Positions 43,811-56,870 of a stretch of DNA of 64,000 bases are shown piece by piece (the stretch's first letter is position 1; each line of letters starts with the position of its first letter). This DNA is from Blasia pusilla (taxonomy: Eukaryota; Marchantiophyta; Marchantiopsida; Blasiales), in the NCBI GenBank assembly GCA_050084515.1, contig CM114274.1:1302001-1366000 (forward strand). The letters run 5' to 3'. The notes beneath the pieces were generated by a model. It ran no database searches, was not told where the DNA came from, and saw only the letters and a list, made by a program, of their open reading frames with translations. The position numbers and the translations under genes were made by a program.

Positions 43811-44495
43811 TACTATGAGAGTTTTATCCTTTATCCTCCTATGTTCTTGGAAGTTCTCCACATTTCCTGTCATCTTCAGAAATGTTTACACTAGTGTAAC
43901 CAGCAAGGAATGCAGATTGGATGCTCTCTGTACACTCTCCAACCTTGCCACTATCTATAGCACATCCCCCCCTTTGCCCAATCTCGTCCTTTGTTCTTGG
44001 TGCATCTCCACATTTCCTTTCATCTTCAAAAATGATGCACACTTTGGAGTTAACTATCTCTTCATGACAAACTTGATCCTCTTCCGTGCTTGGATAAGGT
44101 TCCCAATCAACATCATGCACGTCATCATATGAAGCCATACGAAGCACAAAAATTTCACTCTTGCTCCCTTGACATTTCCACTTCACTATCCACACTTGAT
44201 CGTTCTTCCCATCAGACAAGTCACCCCTTGCATCATGTAAGCCTTGAGACGCAAGAATGGCCTCAAGATTTTCTCGATCACTAAACTCTTTTGCTATGGT
44301 ACTATCATGTTGGGTACCTCCCCTCCATTCACAAAGTTTGTGTTGAGAAATGTGGTCAAGGAGCTCAATCAGGGAAGGAATGATGAATGATTAACATGTT
44401 GAAACATACATCTTAGGCAAGACCTCTATAACTCCTATCACAACCTCTGCTTCTATCACTCACTACTTACAATAAGACATGTAGAAACTCTACAA

Positions 44496-45235
44496 TCAAC
44501 CTGCATTGCCTTTACTACATAAATTATATATATGCACATCCAATTCACATGTGTCGTCTTCAAAAACATCATCTGTGGACACATGGACAACTGAAACATC
44601 ATTGACATCTCTATGTGTTGTCACTAATTCCTCAACGGTCAACTCTATGGCACCAACTGTGTTCATTGGTGGAATCCTATGGGGCAATGTTTCCAAATCT
44701 TGATCAATACCAAAAGAATGTCCCTCATCAAGATTCCCCCCATCGTAGGTATCAAAAATTACTCTACGAGATGTAGCTTCTTTCCTCAATACTACCTTCC
44801 ATCCACTCCCCTCGTTAGCATCTCCAAAAATACTTGTTCCACTTGAGATGGGAAAACAAAGGGTTGGTGATTCAAAGGCTCACAAGATCTAAGATTAACA
44901 AGTAAGAAGCCTTCACAGTCTCGCTTCATGGATGGCGTACGTGACTCCCCATCTGCCCTAACCCATCTTCTTCTCATTAAGATGACAGGCTGGTCTATGA
45001 TCCCATAATCAAGTGCAATAATATCGACAAGAAGTCCTACGTATGAATAAGAACTATTGTGGGAGTCATTCTTCTCATCCACAAATATTGCTCCAATTCC
45101 ACTATAATAAGTAGAGTATGCATTAGATCCACCCTCTCCCTCTATCGTAAAGTGTTTGCCATAAGCCTTCATAGACTTGTAAGAGAGTACTTTTGATTGA
45201 GGAGGAATTGATAAGGCCAATGCCTCTTCATCCAC
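44496..45235 (-). pseudogene. DUF4216-like C-terminal region of a CACTA transposase
   Basis: Minus-strand frames give YSTYYSGIGAIFVDE, YVGLLVDIIALDYG, VILMRRRWV, FLLVNLRSCEPL, PFVFPSQVEQVFLEM and, after a 1-nt frame slip near 44795, VVLRKEATSRRVIFDTYD. The order (Y-x-G-x-L-x-D-I-I-x-L, W-V, F..V, EPF..ASQ.QQVF, W..V) is that of the DUF4216 domain found near the end of plant TNP2 proteins. Its role is not established. Confidence 0.55.
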
Positions 45236-46289
45236 CTTCCCATTATTTTCCCTAGCATCTTGGAGGATAGCTGGTTTGATCCACTCTTCAAAAGGAATTG
45301 GTGCCCTCTCAGATTCATATTGGCTCTTGTGTCTCTACAAGTAACATGTCATTCCTAGTCATTGATCAGAATATATGACTCATTCCACTCATATATGCTA
45401 ATCACAAAACCAAGCTTTTCTTCTAGTGGTATTAGCCTCACAAACTCTTAATATCAGGCATTTAGAGCAAGAACAAAGGAAAATTCTAGAACTCTGTCAA
45501 TTGAGATATAAATTCACCAAAGCAAAAATGACTCATAATGAAAATCATGTGAAACAAGGTGTTCAAGTGGAACCTCATCGACATTGTCGGGTGATGTTCA
45601 ATTTTTGGTTGGGTCGCATCAACAATAGTGAAGGAATTTTCCGAACCTTGCCAAGTAGTTATTGTGTAGGATCCACGACTCGCACCAGGAACGAGAGGAG
45701 AGACTCCAGATGGAGAAGCTCAACCAATAGGAGCAATAGGATTTTGACATGGCTGATTTTGCCATGGCAACCTTGCAAAATCCTGCACAAAAGTTGAACT
45801 TTGCCTAAATTGCCACAACAAAAGACATACAAAAATACTAACATATAAATTTCCAGAAAATTCCTACTATGAAGGACATAACTAACTTGCTTTTATTTAC
45901 ATAAGGAGTCCACCTCTATCCAATGGTCCGCTCATAAAGAGGGGGAGATTCGCACCAGGTAAACAAGCAGAAAACTCTAGTTCAACCAAAGGCCTAACAA
46001 TCAAAAACCAATCCAAAGGTTTTATAATCACTTGTGTATTGAAAGTAAGCCATTTGCTAACAGGTCTTATGGATATATGTGCTCTATGCTTGAGGATCGA
46101 GGAGAAGGATATTTCATGTCTTATTCCAGCAATTTCTCCGAGATTGAGTGATATTTTTTATGACTCTGCAAGACGTTGTACTCATTCAATAGTGCCTATG
46201 AGAGCCTTGCGACTACATAGCATGCACTCTAGTTGGATGGTGCTAGAGACAGGGGTGGGTACAAAGAGAATGAATGAATGAATTAAATC

Positions 46290-46543
46290 ATTATTGTGCA
46301 AGGGGGTCCAAAGAAGGACCGTGTGGAGAAAATTTTATTTTTCCTACCCAAGCCACCTACTCTTTTTTGCATGATGAGGTATTTGTATGTTATTATGCCG
46401 ATTGTTATTTTTTACAATTATTGTGCAAGGGGGTCCAAAGAAGGACCGTGTGGAGAAAATTTTATTTTTCCTACCCAAGCCACCTACTCTTTTTTGCATG
46501 ATGAGGTATTTGTATTTTATTATGCTGATTGTTATTTTTTAGA
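46290..46543 (+). repeat. 127-bp tandem duplication
   Basis: 46290-46416 and 46417-46543 are nearly identical (period 127; differences include TATGT/TATTT and GCCG/GCTG near the ends). It creates repeated peptides in all frames. It holds CAAGGGGGTCCAAAG.AGGACC, itself an imperfect inverted repeat. Confidence 0.85.
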
Positions 46544-48830
46544 TCTATTCTGATTTTTATGAAACTGAAAGCTTTTGCAAATGAATTTCTTTGGAGATCA
46601 TAGATTCTTAGTTGCATGCAATCACAAACTGTTTGGAAAAGTTGGAGTATAATTATATATTCTCAAAGCAGAGTGTTTATGAAGCTGCATTTGAAGCAAG
46701 AATCAGCAATCTATAGCTTTAAACTTAATTGTGCAGCAATCTGCCTTGCCACACTACTGCCAATCTGAAAAAGAAGAAGCGAGTGAGTGGTCACCATTTG
46801 AGTTATAGAATTTCGAAGAGTCAACTCTTCATGTCTCTTACGAGCAACATATCATCACCATAAAGCTTCTACAAGCTCGAGTTTCAATCAGCTTGAAGCT
46901 TTTATAACTCAGACTTACAATCTTATTGATGGTTTCATTCAATCTCAACCATCATGAATCTAAAAGGGAGTGCAAAAATTCATAAGAGATATGAGATCAA
47001 ATGAGTACCTGGGTAGCAATAGGAGTCATTTTCTCACGCTCATTAACTACAATCACCTTTGATGCCAAAATTTAGCACAATTTCAAAAAAAAATTTGTAT
47101 ACACCATTGGTTATAGTGAAAGAAAACATTGTCTTTAGAAGAAAGATAAGATCTAGAAGAATGGTTGGTGTGTTCTATACATCGAGTCCATTTTATTCAT
47201 TGAGTTCTCAGACAAGCATATAACAAACACATAAACACGACTCACACATGCGTGGTGCCGCATTCAGAAAATTCAGTGAACACACTCTCTGCTCTTGTTG
47301 ATCGGGATATTAAAATAACAGGTTTGTTGAGAGATACTACTAACTCAAGGGCACACTATCCTTCAATCTCCAACTAAGAAAATAATTTCTATATATTAGT
47401 CATTTCCATCCTTTAGTTTCACAATGTAACCAAAATTTTGAAGAACCACGACTTTGAAGTAATTGAAAATCTTTCCAAAGAACAAGATTGCTCGTAGTTC
47501 AGAGTTGCCAATAAATCTACATTTGAAAAGCTTTAAAGCTAGTCCATGCAAAATAATCAATAGAGGATAGCTCCGACTGTAGCACATGATAAAGGTATCG
47601 AAAACTTGTTTACTGTCTGCTGCTTATCTCAAACGCTTTTGTTCTCATGAATTCCGAAAATTCAAATGGAATACAATCTCGACAATAGACAGACAAGACA
47701 AACCCTCAGTGAATGTAGGTAGCTTTAAGAATTTGAGTAAATGCGAGTGAAATGGTATTGTATAAATTCCAAGGAATTTCATTAACAATAGGAAGATGAG
47801 GAGGACTTGACGCTCCTGCCTCAAGTTGCGGGGGGGAAGGCGCAGGACCACTCTAGTGGGCCATCAGTGTCGACAAAAGAAGAATTGCAAAACAAACCAC
47901 ACTTCAGCCGCATGTATGAAAGAGAGACTGCTCGCGAACAATGGGCCCAAACTCTCCCCGTGACAACGTAGCGGAACGACTACTGAAACCCACCAGAAGT
48001 CCTTCCTCTGCTCTTCCGCTGCTCCAGCCTCACACGGACTCAAAAGCCAAGCCTTGCCTTGGCAGTCGTAGTTGTCAAGTTTGTGCTCTCGTCCAAATTT
48101 TCATCACATTCAATTCTGTGGACACAGACACACCTCCCCAAACCTAGTACTCAACTTTCGGTGTCGTACAAATTTCTTCAAATTTCCTTCTTCGGAGTGC
48201 AAACGAACAAGGATTCCCAACACTCCGCGCATACCAACGAGGCTCCTCAAAGCTCTGCACACCAAACATTCCAGATGAGACTAGAGTATGGCTAGGCTAA
48301 ATTAGATGAGATGAAACAAGAACAAGGAAAAGCCACCACAGTAACGAAATAGACATGAATACCTTCATAGTGGAATATAAGCTATTTGTAACAAAGCGTG
48401 AAATGCAACAAGTAGGCGGGCATGTCTACCCCTGGCAAGGACAGGGGTAGATCCTACGGCGAATGAATAGTGTCTAAATGCTAACAGTCGATACAATGGA
48501 GAGATCCTTGCCGGACGAGGTTGGTATGCTATAGTGATGGTGCCCGAACGACGTGGTGAGAACTGCAAGCATTAAATGCATGCATGTTGGAGTTCAATAA
48601 CTACCACACCTCCTATACACTAATCAAACTGATTACAGTCATACAGTCTAACTAAGTGTAAGGTTAAAATCAGGTACAAATTCCTCTTGCTTTGGACAAA
48701 CGAGAACACAACGTGTTGGAGAGCATATGCAGTAATGGCTACAAGAGATATGGTTGTTGCAGTTGGTACTCTTTGTCACTCTCCTCTTCTCAAATTTTTT
48801 TTACCTCGCTGAGTAGTATGCTCGGGTCAG
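46544..48830. other. No gene recognised
   Basis: About 2.3 kb of AT-rich, largely non-coding sequence. A purine/GC-rich patch (GGGGGGGAAGGCGCAGG near 47830) and short open frames at 47940-48300 show no recognisable protein. It could contain the end of the CACTA-like element or unique DNA. Confidence 0.3.
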
Positions 48831-48872
48831 TGTCCTAAGTTGAATGAGAATTCACAACCCTATGCCCCCTCA

Positions 48873-49617
<745 letters not shown>

Positions 49618-50052
49618 CGTGGGCCTACTCTCCTTGAACGTCAATCTTAGGTATTGCACAATCGTGCGTTAGTACACGCTCTCACTGTTGATCTACATCC
49701 AAACACGCTCTCACATTAGTCAGGTCTGGATCAATCAATGCTCCAACTCACCAAGCTCTCGACTCGGCCTCTCATCAAGGTCAACCTTCCTATTTTCTCG
49801 CTTTATTACACAAGTAAGTCTCTCAAGACTTGGGACAAACTTTCTAGTTGGTCTAGGGACCTCAAACAACATTTCCACGCATGGCAGTCCCAACTACCCA
49901 ATAGATCTCAAATGAGTCCTTGACCAAGACTCACTCAATTGAGTCGCGGGTTGGAATCCAAGGGTGGCTTCCAAAATCTACTCCCTTGGACGAGGTTTGG
50001 GTTTCGAATCCCAACACCAAACTCCCTCCCCTTTCCGTATATTTGAGCCGCA
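49618..50052 (-). repeat. Chromovirus 3' LTR of Ty3 element 5, left part
   Basis: Minus-oriented LTR of the common family. It breaks off at GAGCCGC(A) in the conserved block that in other copies reads GAGCCGCCCCGTGGTGCCC (7977). The rest lies at 59700-60247 beyond the methyltransferase retroelement, proving that the latter inserted into this LTR. Confidence 0.75.
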
Positions 50053-50421
50053 TGTCATGACCATACGGATTATGTCGTAGAGTATAGTGTGCTAGTAGAG
50101 GCCGTACCTTATGTAGGCCCGTAGTGTCTAGGTAGAGATGCGGTTTCATACATAGGGTTGGGGGTTACTCCGTTGAGGGTGACTTTTCCAGAAGGCCCCA
50201 TTCTTAGGTTGGAGGATATAGTGTGGAGTCCACTCAAAAAACAGTTAGTTCTTGGATTTGAGCCTGTTGCGTTGGGAGTTACCCCTTCGTAGTGAGTAGA
50301 ACTCTCGGCTATGGTGGTTCCCTCAAGCTTCGACCTGGATTCTCCCATCGTGGAGTGAGTTTGGCTCGATTGTATGTGATTCTATACATGTTTTATGATA
50401 GTAGGTCTTTCACATATTTCA
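50053..50421 (+). repeat. 5' LTR (segment B only) of the methyltransferase retroelement
   Basis: Starts TGTCATGACCATACGG and ends ATTTCA. Matches 59226-59593. The first ~106 bp of the complete LTR (segment A, 59120-59225) are absent here, and the target LTR begins directly at 50052. Confidence 0.8.
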
Positions 50422-52030
50422 CTCAAAGAACTCGAGAAGATCGATGGTAGCTTTGATTGTGGATCAATAGGATTTGGTTAGGGCTGATTGTGTACTCAGT
50501 CGTGGATGTTCGTGGCTTGTGGCCTATGTTGGAGGTGTGAATCTGGTGCGTGGTTAGTTGGGAAAGAAGCGCCTTGCTGAAAGCTTTCCAACGCGCTTTA
50601 GATTGCGAGATTGTGTCAAGGGAGTTGGAAGTTATCAAGGATAGAAGATTCTGGTTCGTGTTCAACGGTTTTCTGATTTGGAGAGCTTGGAGTGCGGAAG
50701 CTCTGTTGAAGTTCATCAAGATCGGGTGAGAGGTTCCTATTGCTACCTATATTGTGGTCTCATGTGAAGCTATCTGCTTGAGTGTATGGAGCGTTGTGGA
50801 TTTTTGTGTGCATGAATGTGGGCGAAAGCGTTGTCGGATTCTGGAGGTGTATGGACAACAAGTTTGTCTGATATTTAGCTCGGAGTACAAAGCTCGGTTT
50901 AGGGTCAATTGAATTCTCGTCGAAACAGATTCAATTTTGGTTAAGGATTCGTGGAGTAATTGTTGATCAAAATTTTGCGGACTAGCTCAAGGTCTGGCTA
51001 TGGTGGACATCAGATCGGAGGGGCTGGTTGGTTTGTGACTCGTCTGTTGAGGTTCGAGGCAACTCGAGGTAGCTCGGGGCGAGTGGGCGTGAGAGGCGGA
51101 GTAAGAAGCAAGGAGCAAGCAAGCTGCTTGCTTGGGCGTGAGGAAATTTTTGTAGGATTTTGAGTGTTGCATAACTGGTCACCCATCTTTGGGCTATTCT
51201 GCCTGGAAGACGCTTAACTGTTGAGTTCTTCACTATGCCAGTGCACACACTGTTGTAGCTCATTTGGTGCTATTCAGAGATGTGTTAGGCGCTTTTTGCA
51301 TCTCGGGTTTCGGGTTTCTAGTTGATGGACCTCTAGTGCATAGTACGGTGTGGCCTCTCCATGCAGGTGATATTTTCAAGTGTTGCGAGTGCGACTAGCA
51401 CGTCATTGACCAGCGGCAGAGTAGCTATTGCGTTAGAATTGTGTGGTAGGTTCTGTGGATTTAGGGGGCACCACGTTTGGTGGATTGTGTTACCTTGATT
51501 TCCATTTGCGATTGGAGGGTTGTCGTTGGACTTCCTGTGTTTGGATCCCCTCCATCGTTGCTTCTTGCTTGCGCGCCCATTATTAGGGTTGACGCTGATT
51601 TCGAGAGTAGTTTTACTCCTGTGTGCTACCGGTAGTGAGACTGGAGTGATGACCAGTAGACCGTGGGAGGCTTCTTGTGGTGATGACAGGTTAGGTTGCC
51701 CACACCCATAGCTAGTAGAGCTAGAATGGTAGAGCGACATTGACGTCACTTGGTTAATTAGTGGTGGTGATTTGGTGATGGTGTGACATCGGCGTTGGTC
51801 ATGACGGAGCTGTCTGGTGGTCTAGTTGGGCACCGTGATGCGGACAGTGGTGGTTTTACACGGAGTTGATTGAGATATTGGCTACCTTTTCCACTTTCGA
51901 CGGTTGATGAAGAGGAGGACGAGGGTGTCCCAAACACCGAGTCTTCTACGTTGTTATCGAGTGTTGCAACTCCATTGATTTGGGACATGGACGGGATATA
52001 TGGGGCCATGAAGGGCCCACGATGATACTC
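50422..52030 (+). other. Leader of the methyltransferase retroelement
   Basis: 1.6 kb between the 5' LTR and gag with no long open frame. No clear primer binding site: the bases after the LTR read CTCAAAGAACTCGAG, which does not fit initiator-Met tRNA. G/T-rich. May contain packaging and translation signals. Confidence 0.4.
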
Positions 52031-52032
52031 GA

Positions 52033-53320
52033 GTGCAGTGGGCACCATTGAGTTGGAGGACTTCATTCAGGAGTTTGATACCTGGTATGATATGCAGATG
52101 TTGCGGAACGCCACGGTGTTTACACCCTTCTTGGCTTGGAAGGGTGTTTCAGCACTTGGAGGGACCACCCATGGACAATTACCATGAGTTTAGGAGGGAC
52201 CATGTTGCTGAGATTGAGGCATGGAGACAATATTGGTATCCAGGCTATGAGTCTATCACCCATGGTGGTATTAGTAGTAGTGCTCCTACTATGTCAGGCA
52301 GCCCGACGTTGAGTGGTACGAGTACGAGCCAGGTGGGGGTACCTATGGAGGTACCCATGGAGGTACTAGTGGAGGTACTAGTGCCCCACCATCATTCAGC
52401 CCGGTTGCAGAGTTCTTCAAGAGGTTGAAGAAGAACTATCACGAGTGAAGATAGAGAAGTTGAGGAGTCTTCAGGAATTTGAGCGAAAGACTGGTGAGAG
52501 TCTTCGTGAGGTATACACTCGTATGCGACGCTTGATTCCAGTTACCGAGGGTGTGATTGAGGCTCAGGCAGTCCAGTTTTGGTATGGGATCTTGGACAGA
52601 GAGTTGCGCTGTAGGGTATGTGATGCTACTCTTATGAGTGATGATTCACCCACATTGGCCCATGTGTTTGCTCTATCTGAGAAGATTGAGCTTAAAATGG
52701 TGGAGGAGAGAGTGGTGACATCCGCATTCAATACGGATACAACTACTACTTCTCGTGTTTAGCACTCCACCTCACAATCTCATAGTAGTGGTGGTGGTAG
52801 TAGTAGTGGGAGTCGTGGGGGGTACACACGACCTCAGTTAGGTCCTAGAGGGACACTTGCACAGAGACCATTATCTTCATTTGTTGCCCTGCAGTAAGGA
52901 CAGTCATGTTGGACATGTGGAGGTGATCATGCCAGGAGGTTTTGTCCCCAAGAGGATGGGAGACGGACTTTACAGGATGGGCCTCAGTTAGCCCCATCTC
53001 AGTGTGATCATTGTGGGAGATCATGTCATCCTTGAGAGCGTTGCTTTGATCTTCATCCAGAGTTGAGATCAGGCCGCAGCCGTGGTGGAGTAGCTCCGAG
53101 AGGCCGAGGTGGTAGAGGTGGTAGGGGTGGACCAGCGGTTGGAGAGCCTACGGTGGCTACCCCTACCACTACGACAGAGTCAGCTATGGCTGCCAGGATT
53201 GAGCAGTTGGAGCAGAGGTTGGCTCCTATGGTTGGTATCCAGCATAGAGCAGGTTCGGGAGCAGAGGCTTCCACCTCTTATGGAGGGGATAATCTCTCTT
53301 ATATGGCAAGTGCAACATAG
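52033..53320 (+). pseudogene. Gag of the methyltransferase retroelement
   Basis: Capsid-like helices at 52160-52260 (EFRRDHVAEIEAWRQYW) and 52445-52700 (LRSLQEFERKTGESLREVYT, IEAQAVQFWYGILDREL, ALSEKIELKM), typical of the retrotransposon gag domain. Zinc knuckles follow: SCWTCGGDHARRFC (52911-52950), and a second one CDHCGRSCHP then TGA then ERCFDLHPEL (53005-53065). Then an Arg-Gly-rich RNA-binding stretch (GGVAPRGRGGRGGRGG, 53090-53135) and a short coil MAARIEQLEQRL (53187). Gag assembles the particle and binds RNA. A frameshift near 52400 and stops at 52760 and 53035 break it. Confidence 0.75.
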
Positions 53321-54399
53321 GTTGAGGCATCAACTGCATTTACGAGAGGAGCCACTCGAGCGTCAGAGCCACGTGGTGCTACTGTGGAGTTGGACCCACA
53401 GAGGGGTGAGGCTAGGAGGCACGCTAGGCTTCACCAGTCATTCTTGTTGTTTGAGGTGCTTAGGACTCCATCCATGGTTCCTACGCAGCCTATTGAGCCT
53501 ATAGTGGGGACTGAGGCATCTACATTGCGTGTAGTAGACACGGATGTAGCATCCTGTGCAGTATTTCCGATGGCAACTTCAGTGTTGGGATCCCCATTAT
53601 TTTCAGCCAGTGAGTTGATGCCCTTAGGAGTTGACTTAGCTCCTGTGTTTCAGCTAGCAGCCACATTGTGTGAATGTAGGAGTGTTACTGCTACACGTGC
53701 TAAGGTGGATGAGGGTGTTGCGGTGGAGCAACCCTCTATGTTAGGTGTAGCATTGAGTACGAGTGCTACTTAGCAGGCAGCAGCGGCGAAGATGGATGCA
53801 TTACCAGCCCGGCCAGCCATTGATCGTGAGAGGCTTACACCTGGTGTATGTATGTTGGACAACTGGAGTGGGATATTCCGATTGGTGAGTCCTACATGAC
53901 ATGTGTATAGACCAGATAGAGTCTTGTTAGACTCTGGTGCCCAACCTTTGATGTTGGGAAAGGCGGCATGTATTGGTTTGGGTATTCGGAGGTCAGAGCT
54001 TGAGCCTTGCCCTTTCTAGATTCAGACATCACTTGGAGGAGCCAATGATAGGTCTCATTTCATCACACGGGAGAAGTTGTCTATACAGTTGAGACCACAT
54101 CATGCGATTGATAGCTCCAGGTTGGGAGTACCTGCAGTAGTCACATCAGCCGAGTCGTATGATGTACTAGTTGGAGGAGCAGTATTGTATCCGATTGGTT
54201 TTCAGATGGACTATTGGACTGAGACACCGTCTTATAGACCTGGTTGGCAGTCCAAGGATGGACGTATGAGCCACGTTCTTGTAAGATTTATTTATGGGGC
54301 TCGACCAAGAGGATCTTCCCCAACGGTGTTAACATCTGTGGCTGGTTTTTGTGGAGTAGTCACTTGGCCACGAGACTTTTTGGAGGGTAAACTTTCGGC
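53321..54399 (+). pseudogene. Retropepsin-like protease region
   Basis: After a variable linker (53384-53773) comes RVLLDSGAQPLMLGKAACIGLG (53918-53985), the D-S-G-A active site of an aspartic protease, then ITREKLSIQLRP, VPAVVTSAESYDVLVGGA (54127-54182) and IGFQMDYWTE. Stops near 53771, 53899 and 54018. It would process the Gag-Pol polyprotein. Located directly before the methyltransferase, in the usual protease place. Confidence 0.75.
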
Positions 54400-55740
54400 T
54401 TGGATTCTCCTGTGCATGAGGAGGTAGAGGAGGTCCCTAGTTTTGCAGCAGTGGTATCCTCATCGTTAGAAGTGCCACTTTGGAGTTCAGGCGGTGCACT
54501 ACGGCATGAGGCTGATTGCCTAGTGCAGGAGGCTTGGTGTGAGGCTTTTATACCTCACAAGGAAGAGGAGGCCCCACGACGGACTCCTACTTCTGGTCCA
54601 GTTGGGTTATCCCCTTTGGATACTACACCCATTGTATGGCAGTATCCGCCGGAGGGCATTTGTGTGTTAGATCTCTTTGGTGGGATTAGCACTGGTTTGG
54701 CTGCAGTGTTGCAGGCCGGTATTGTTGTGCTGAGATACGTGTATGTGGAGCAAGATGAGACGGCCCACAGAGTCTCATCTCGACATATTGGTCAGTTGAT
54801 GCGGAGATATCATGAGTTGTTGCCGCCATCAGGTATTCGTGGGTACCACCATGCTTTGCCGTCACACATTGCATTGTTGGGGGCGCAGGACCTTGAGAGG
54901 GTTGGTCATGTGGATTTGGTGATTGCTGGATGGCCATGTCAGGGTCATACATGTGCAGGTCGTGGTGAGGGATTACATGACCCTAGGTCTCGATTGTTTT
55001 GGGAGATGTTACGGGTGTTATGACATCTTTTAGTTCATCAAGCACGTGCTCCAGCTTACATTCTGGAGAATGTTCCATTGTTGGATGACACTCGGACCCG
55101 GATGATGGCGAGTGTTCATGAGGTGCGATCTTTGATTGGACCAGCGGTGTTGTTGGATGCAACGCAAGTTGGCTCGCGTGCACATCGTACATGCTTGTGG
55201 TGGACAAACTTGTTGCCTAGGGAGGTTCTACGTCGAGCATATGATGCAGTGCAGCGGGATCCTTGCCTTACAGTGGATAGTATCTTGGATACTGGGCGAC
55301 TTTCTCATGTGGTGAGGATTATTGATCGGTCACCCATGGGAGTGGTGAACTGTGTGGGCCAGCCTAGGATGGAAATACCCATATTTGTGAGTTTTTCCTC
55401 GTCACATGCCTACAAGGAAGGTGGTCCCGCGCTTGTATGGGATTCTCATATGCGACAGTTGATGGAGCCTAACGCTAATGAGACAGAGCGTGCGATGGGA
55501 TTTGCTACTGGTGTGACAGCAGTTGCTTCCATTTCTGAGACTTCACAACGTCATTTGTTGGGTCAGGCCATGGACCTGAATTGTTTTGACGTGGATTTTG
55601 AGTCTTGGTATGGCCGAGCAGCGTCGACTTCGGACTATGCCTATGGGTCTTCCACCCCTTGTGATGAGCTCGATGGCTTCCGAGATTGTAGAGACATCGG
55701 CTGGGGGCGAGGAGAATAGTATTTTGCATCCTTGGAGTAA
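54400..55740 (+). pseudogene. DNMT3-like C5 cytosine DNA methyltransferase domain
   Basis: Motifs in order. I: VLDLFGGISTGLAAVLQ at 54667, followed by YVYVEQDE (motif II-like). IV: DLVIAGWPCQGHTCAGRG at 54916-54969, with the PCQ nucleophile cysteine; then LHDPRSRLFWEMLRVL. VI: ENVPLL (55066). VIII: RAHRTCLWWTNLLP (55178-55218). IX-X: ERAMGFATGV...RHLLGQAMDLNC (55488-55583). GISTGL, DPRSRLFWE and the LLGQ block parallel DNMT3 (GIATGL, RLFFEF, LLGRSW). The enzyme would methylate cytosine C5, plausibly reverse-transcribed or target DNA. One in-frame TGA (55021-55023) lies where the copy at 1989 has CGA (Arg). A one-base slip near 55585 shifts the tail to another frame (ILSLGMAEQRR). All catalytic motifs are otherwise kept, better than the rest of the element. 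Confidence 0.85.
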
Positions 55741-55980
55741 ATGGGATGTAATGGCTGGGCATGTGGAGTTGGTTGCTCATGCTAGTGGAGAAGTTATTTG
55801 CTCAGATGATGGTGTAGCTAAGGGTGTACCATCTTGTGAGGGGGTTGCATAGCAGCCAATGGTGTCGTCCTCTCCCTCTAGTGTGCCAATGGAAGAGACT
55901 TGGTAGCCATTACTTGGGCCCAAGCTTACGAGAGGTGAGAAACGACGCTTGACACAGTTCCTACGTGCTTATTGAAGTTT
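55741..55980 (+). other. Linker between methyltransferase and reverse transcriptase
   Basis: Reads MAGHVELVAHASGEVICSD and, after stops near 55850 and 55905, GEKRRLTQFLRAY. The latter resembles the helix that precedes Ty3 reverse transcriptases. No catalytic motif. Confidence 0.4.
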
Positions 55981-56870
55981 TTTTGCCTTCAGCATGAAGG
56001 AGTTGGGTGCTTTGGTTGGACCCGGTATACAGATTGATTTGGCTAGTGATACGCCAATCCTTCGTCATCCCTACCGATGTAGTGATATGGAGAGGGACCT
56101 GATTTAGAGTAGGACGTTGGACCTTTCAGAGGCTGGATTAGTGGAGTTGTCGCATGGAGAGTATACATCAGCCACTATCATGCGTGCTAAAAAGGATGTG
56201 CATGGCAACTACACGGATAGGCGGATGTGTGGAAATTACCGTCCGACAGACCAAGGCCAATAGGTATGCCATGCCTACACCTCAGGAGATCTTTGATGTA
56301 GTGGGACATGCAAAGATTTTCAGTACTTTGGATCTTTGAGCAGGATACCATCAGTTGCCGATTCGAGAGAGTGACAAGGCCAAGACAGCATTTTGGGGTG
56401 TCAACTCTCATAGCAAGGATTGTTTGTACCCATGGAAATTCTTACCCTTTGGGTTGAAGAATGCACCTGCCGAGTTTCAGAGAGTCATGGATAGGATCCT
56501 AGCAGGGTTGGATTTTGTTTGGTGTTACATTGATGATATCTTGGTGTCCAATAACACCGTGGAGGAGCATCGGATACATTTGCAAATTGTGTTTGAGCGG
56601 TTGAAAGCTCATGGTCTACGTTTGCATCTAGCAAAGTGTAAGTTCTTCCATGAGGAGGTTGAGTATTGGGGTCATGTGATCTATCCACGTGGTTTGGGAG
56701 TTCAGCAAGCAAAGGTGGAGGCTATTGCACTTATTCCTCGTCCGGTAGATGTGAGTAGAGTTCGGGCATTCATGGGATTGGAAAACTACTATCGGAGGTA
56801 TGTGAAGGGATTTAGTGCTATGGAAAAGCCTTTGAACCAATTGCTGAAATCAAATCAGGAGTGGTACTAG
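55981..56870 (+). pseudogene. Ty3 reverse transcriptase
   Basis: Opens with FAFSMKELGALVGPGIQIDL and HPYRCSDMERDL. Palm motifs: CGNYRPTD (56230), MPTPQEIFDVVGHAKIFSTLDL (56275), then TGA, AGYHQLPIRESDKAKTAF, FLPFGLKNAPAEFQRVMD (56445). The catalytic loop YIDDILV is at 56526-56546 and intact. VEYWGHVI and FMGLENYYRRYVKGFS give the thumb. Two frameshifts (near 56230 and 56270) and several stops. It copies element RNA into DNA. The fold follows the methyltransferase directly, so both were parts of one polyprotein. Confidence 0.85.

Larger units (their letters stand above)
38830..47860 (-). mobile_element. CACTA/En-Spm-like transposon remnant with dispersed exons
   Basis: A run of minus-strand coding blocks separated by AT-rich intron-like sequence: 45235-44496 (DUF4216-like), 44219-43839, 42595-42135 (Pro/Gly-rich), 41625-41125 (TNPA-like) and 40546-40229 (coiled coil). 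This order resembles the C-terminal half of CACTA transposase genes plus TNPA-type partners. Termini (CACTA ends) and the catalytic TNP2 core were not found, so the limits are approximate. One internal block (about 42870-43810) is inverted. Confidence 0.4.
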
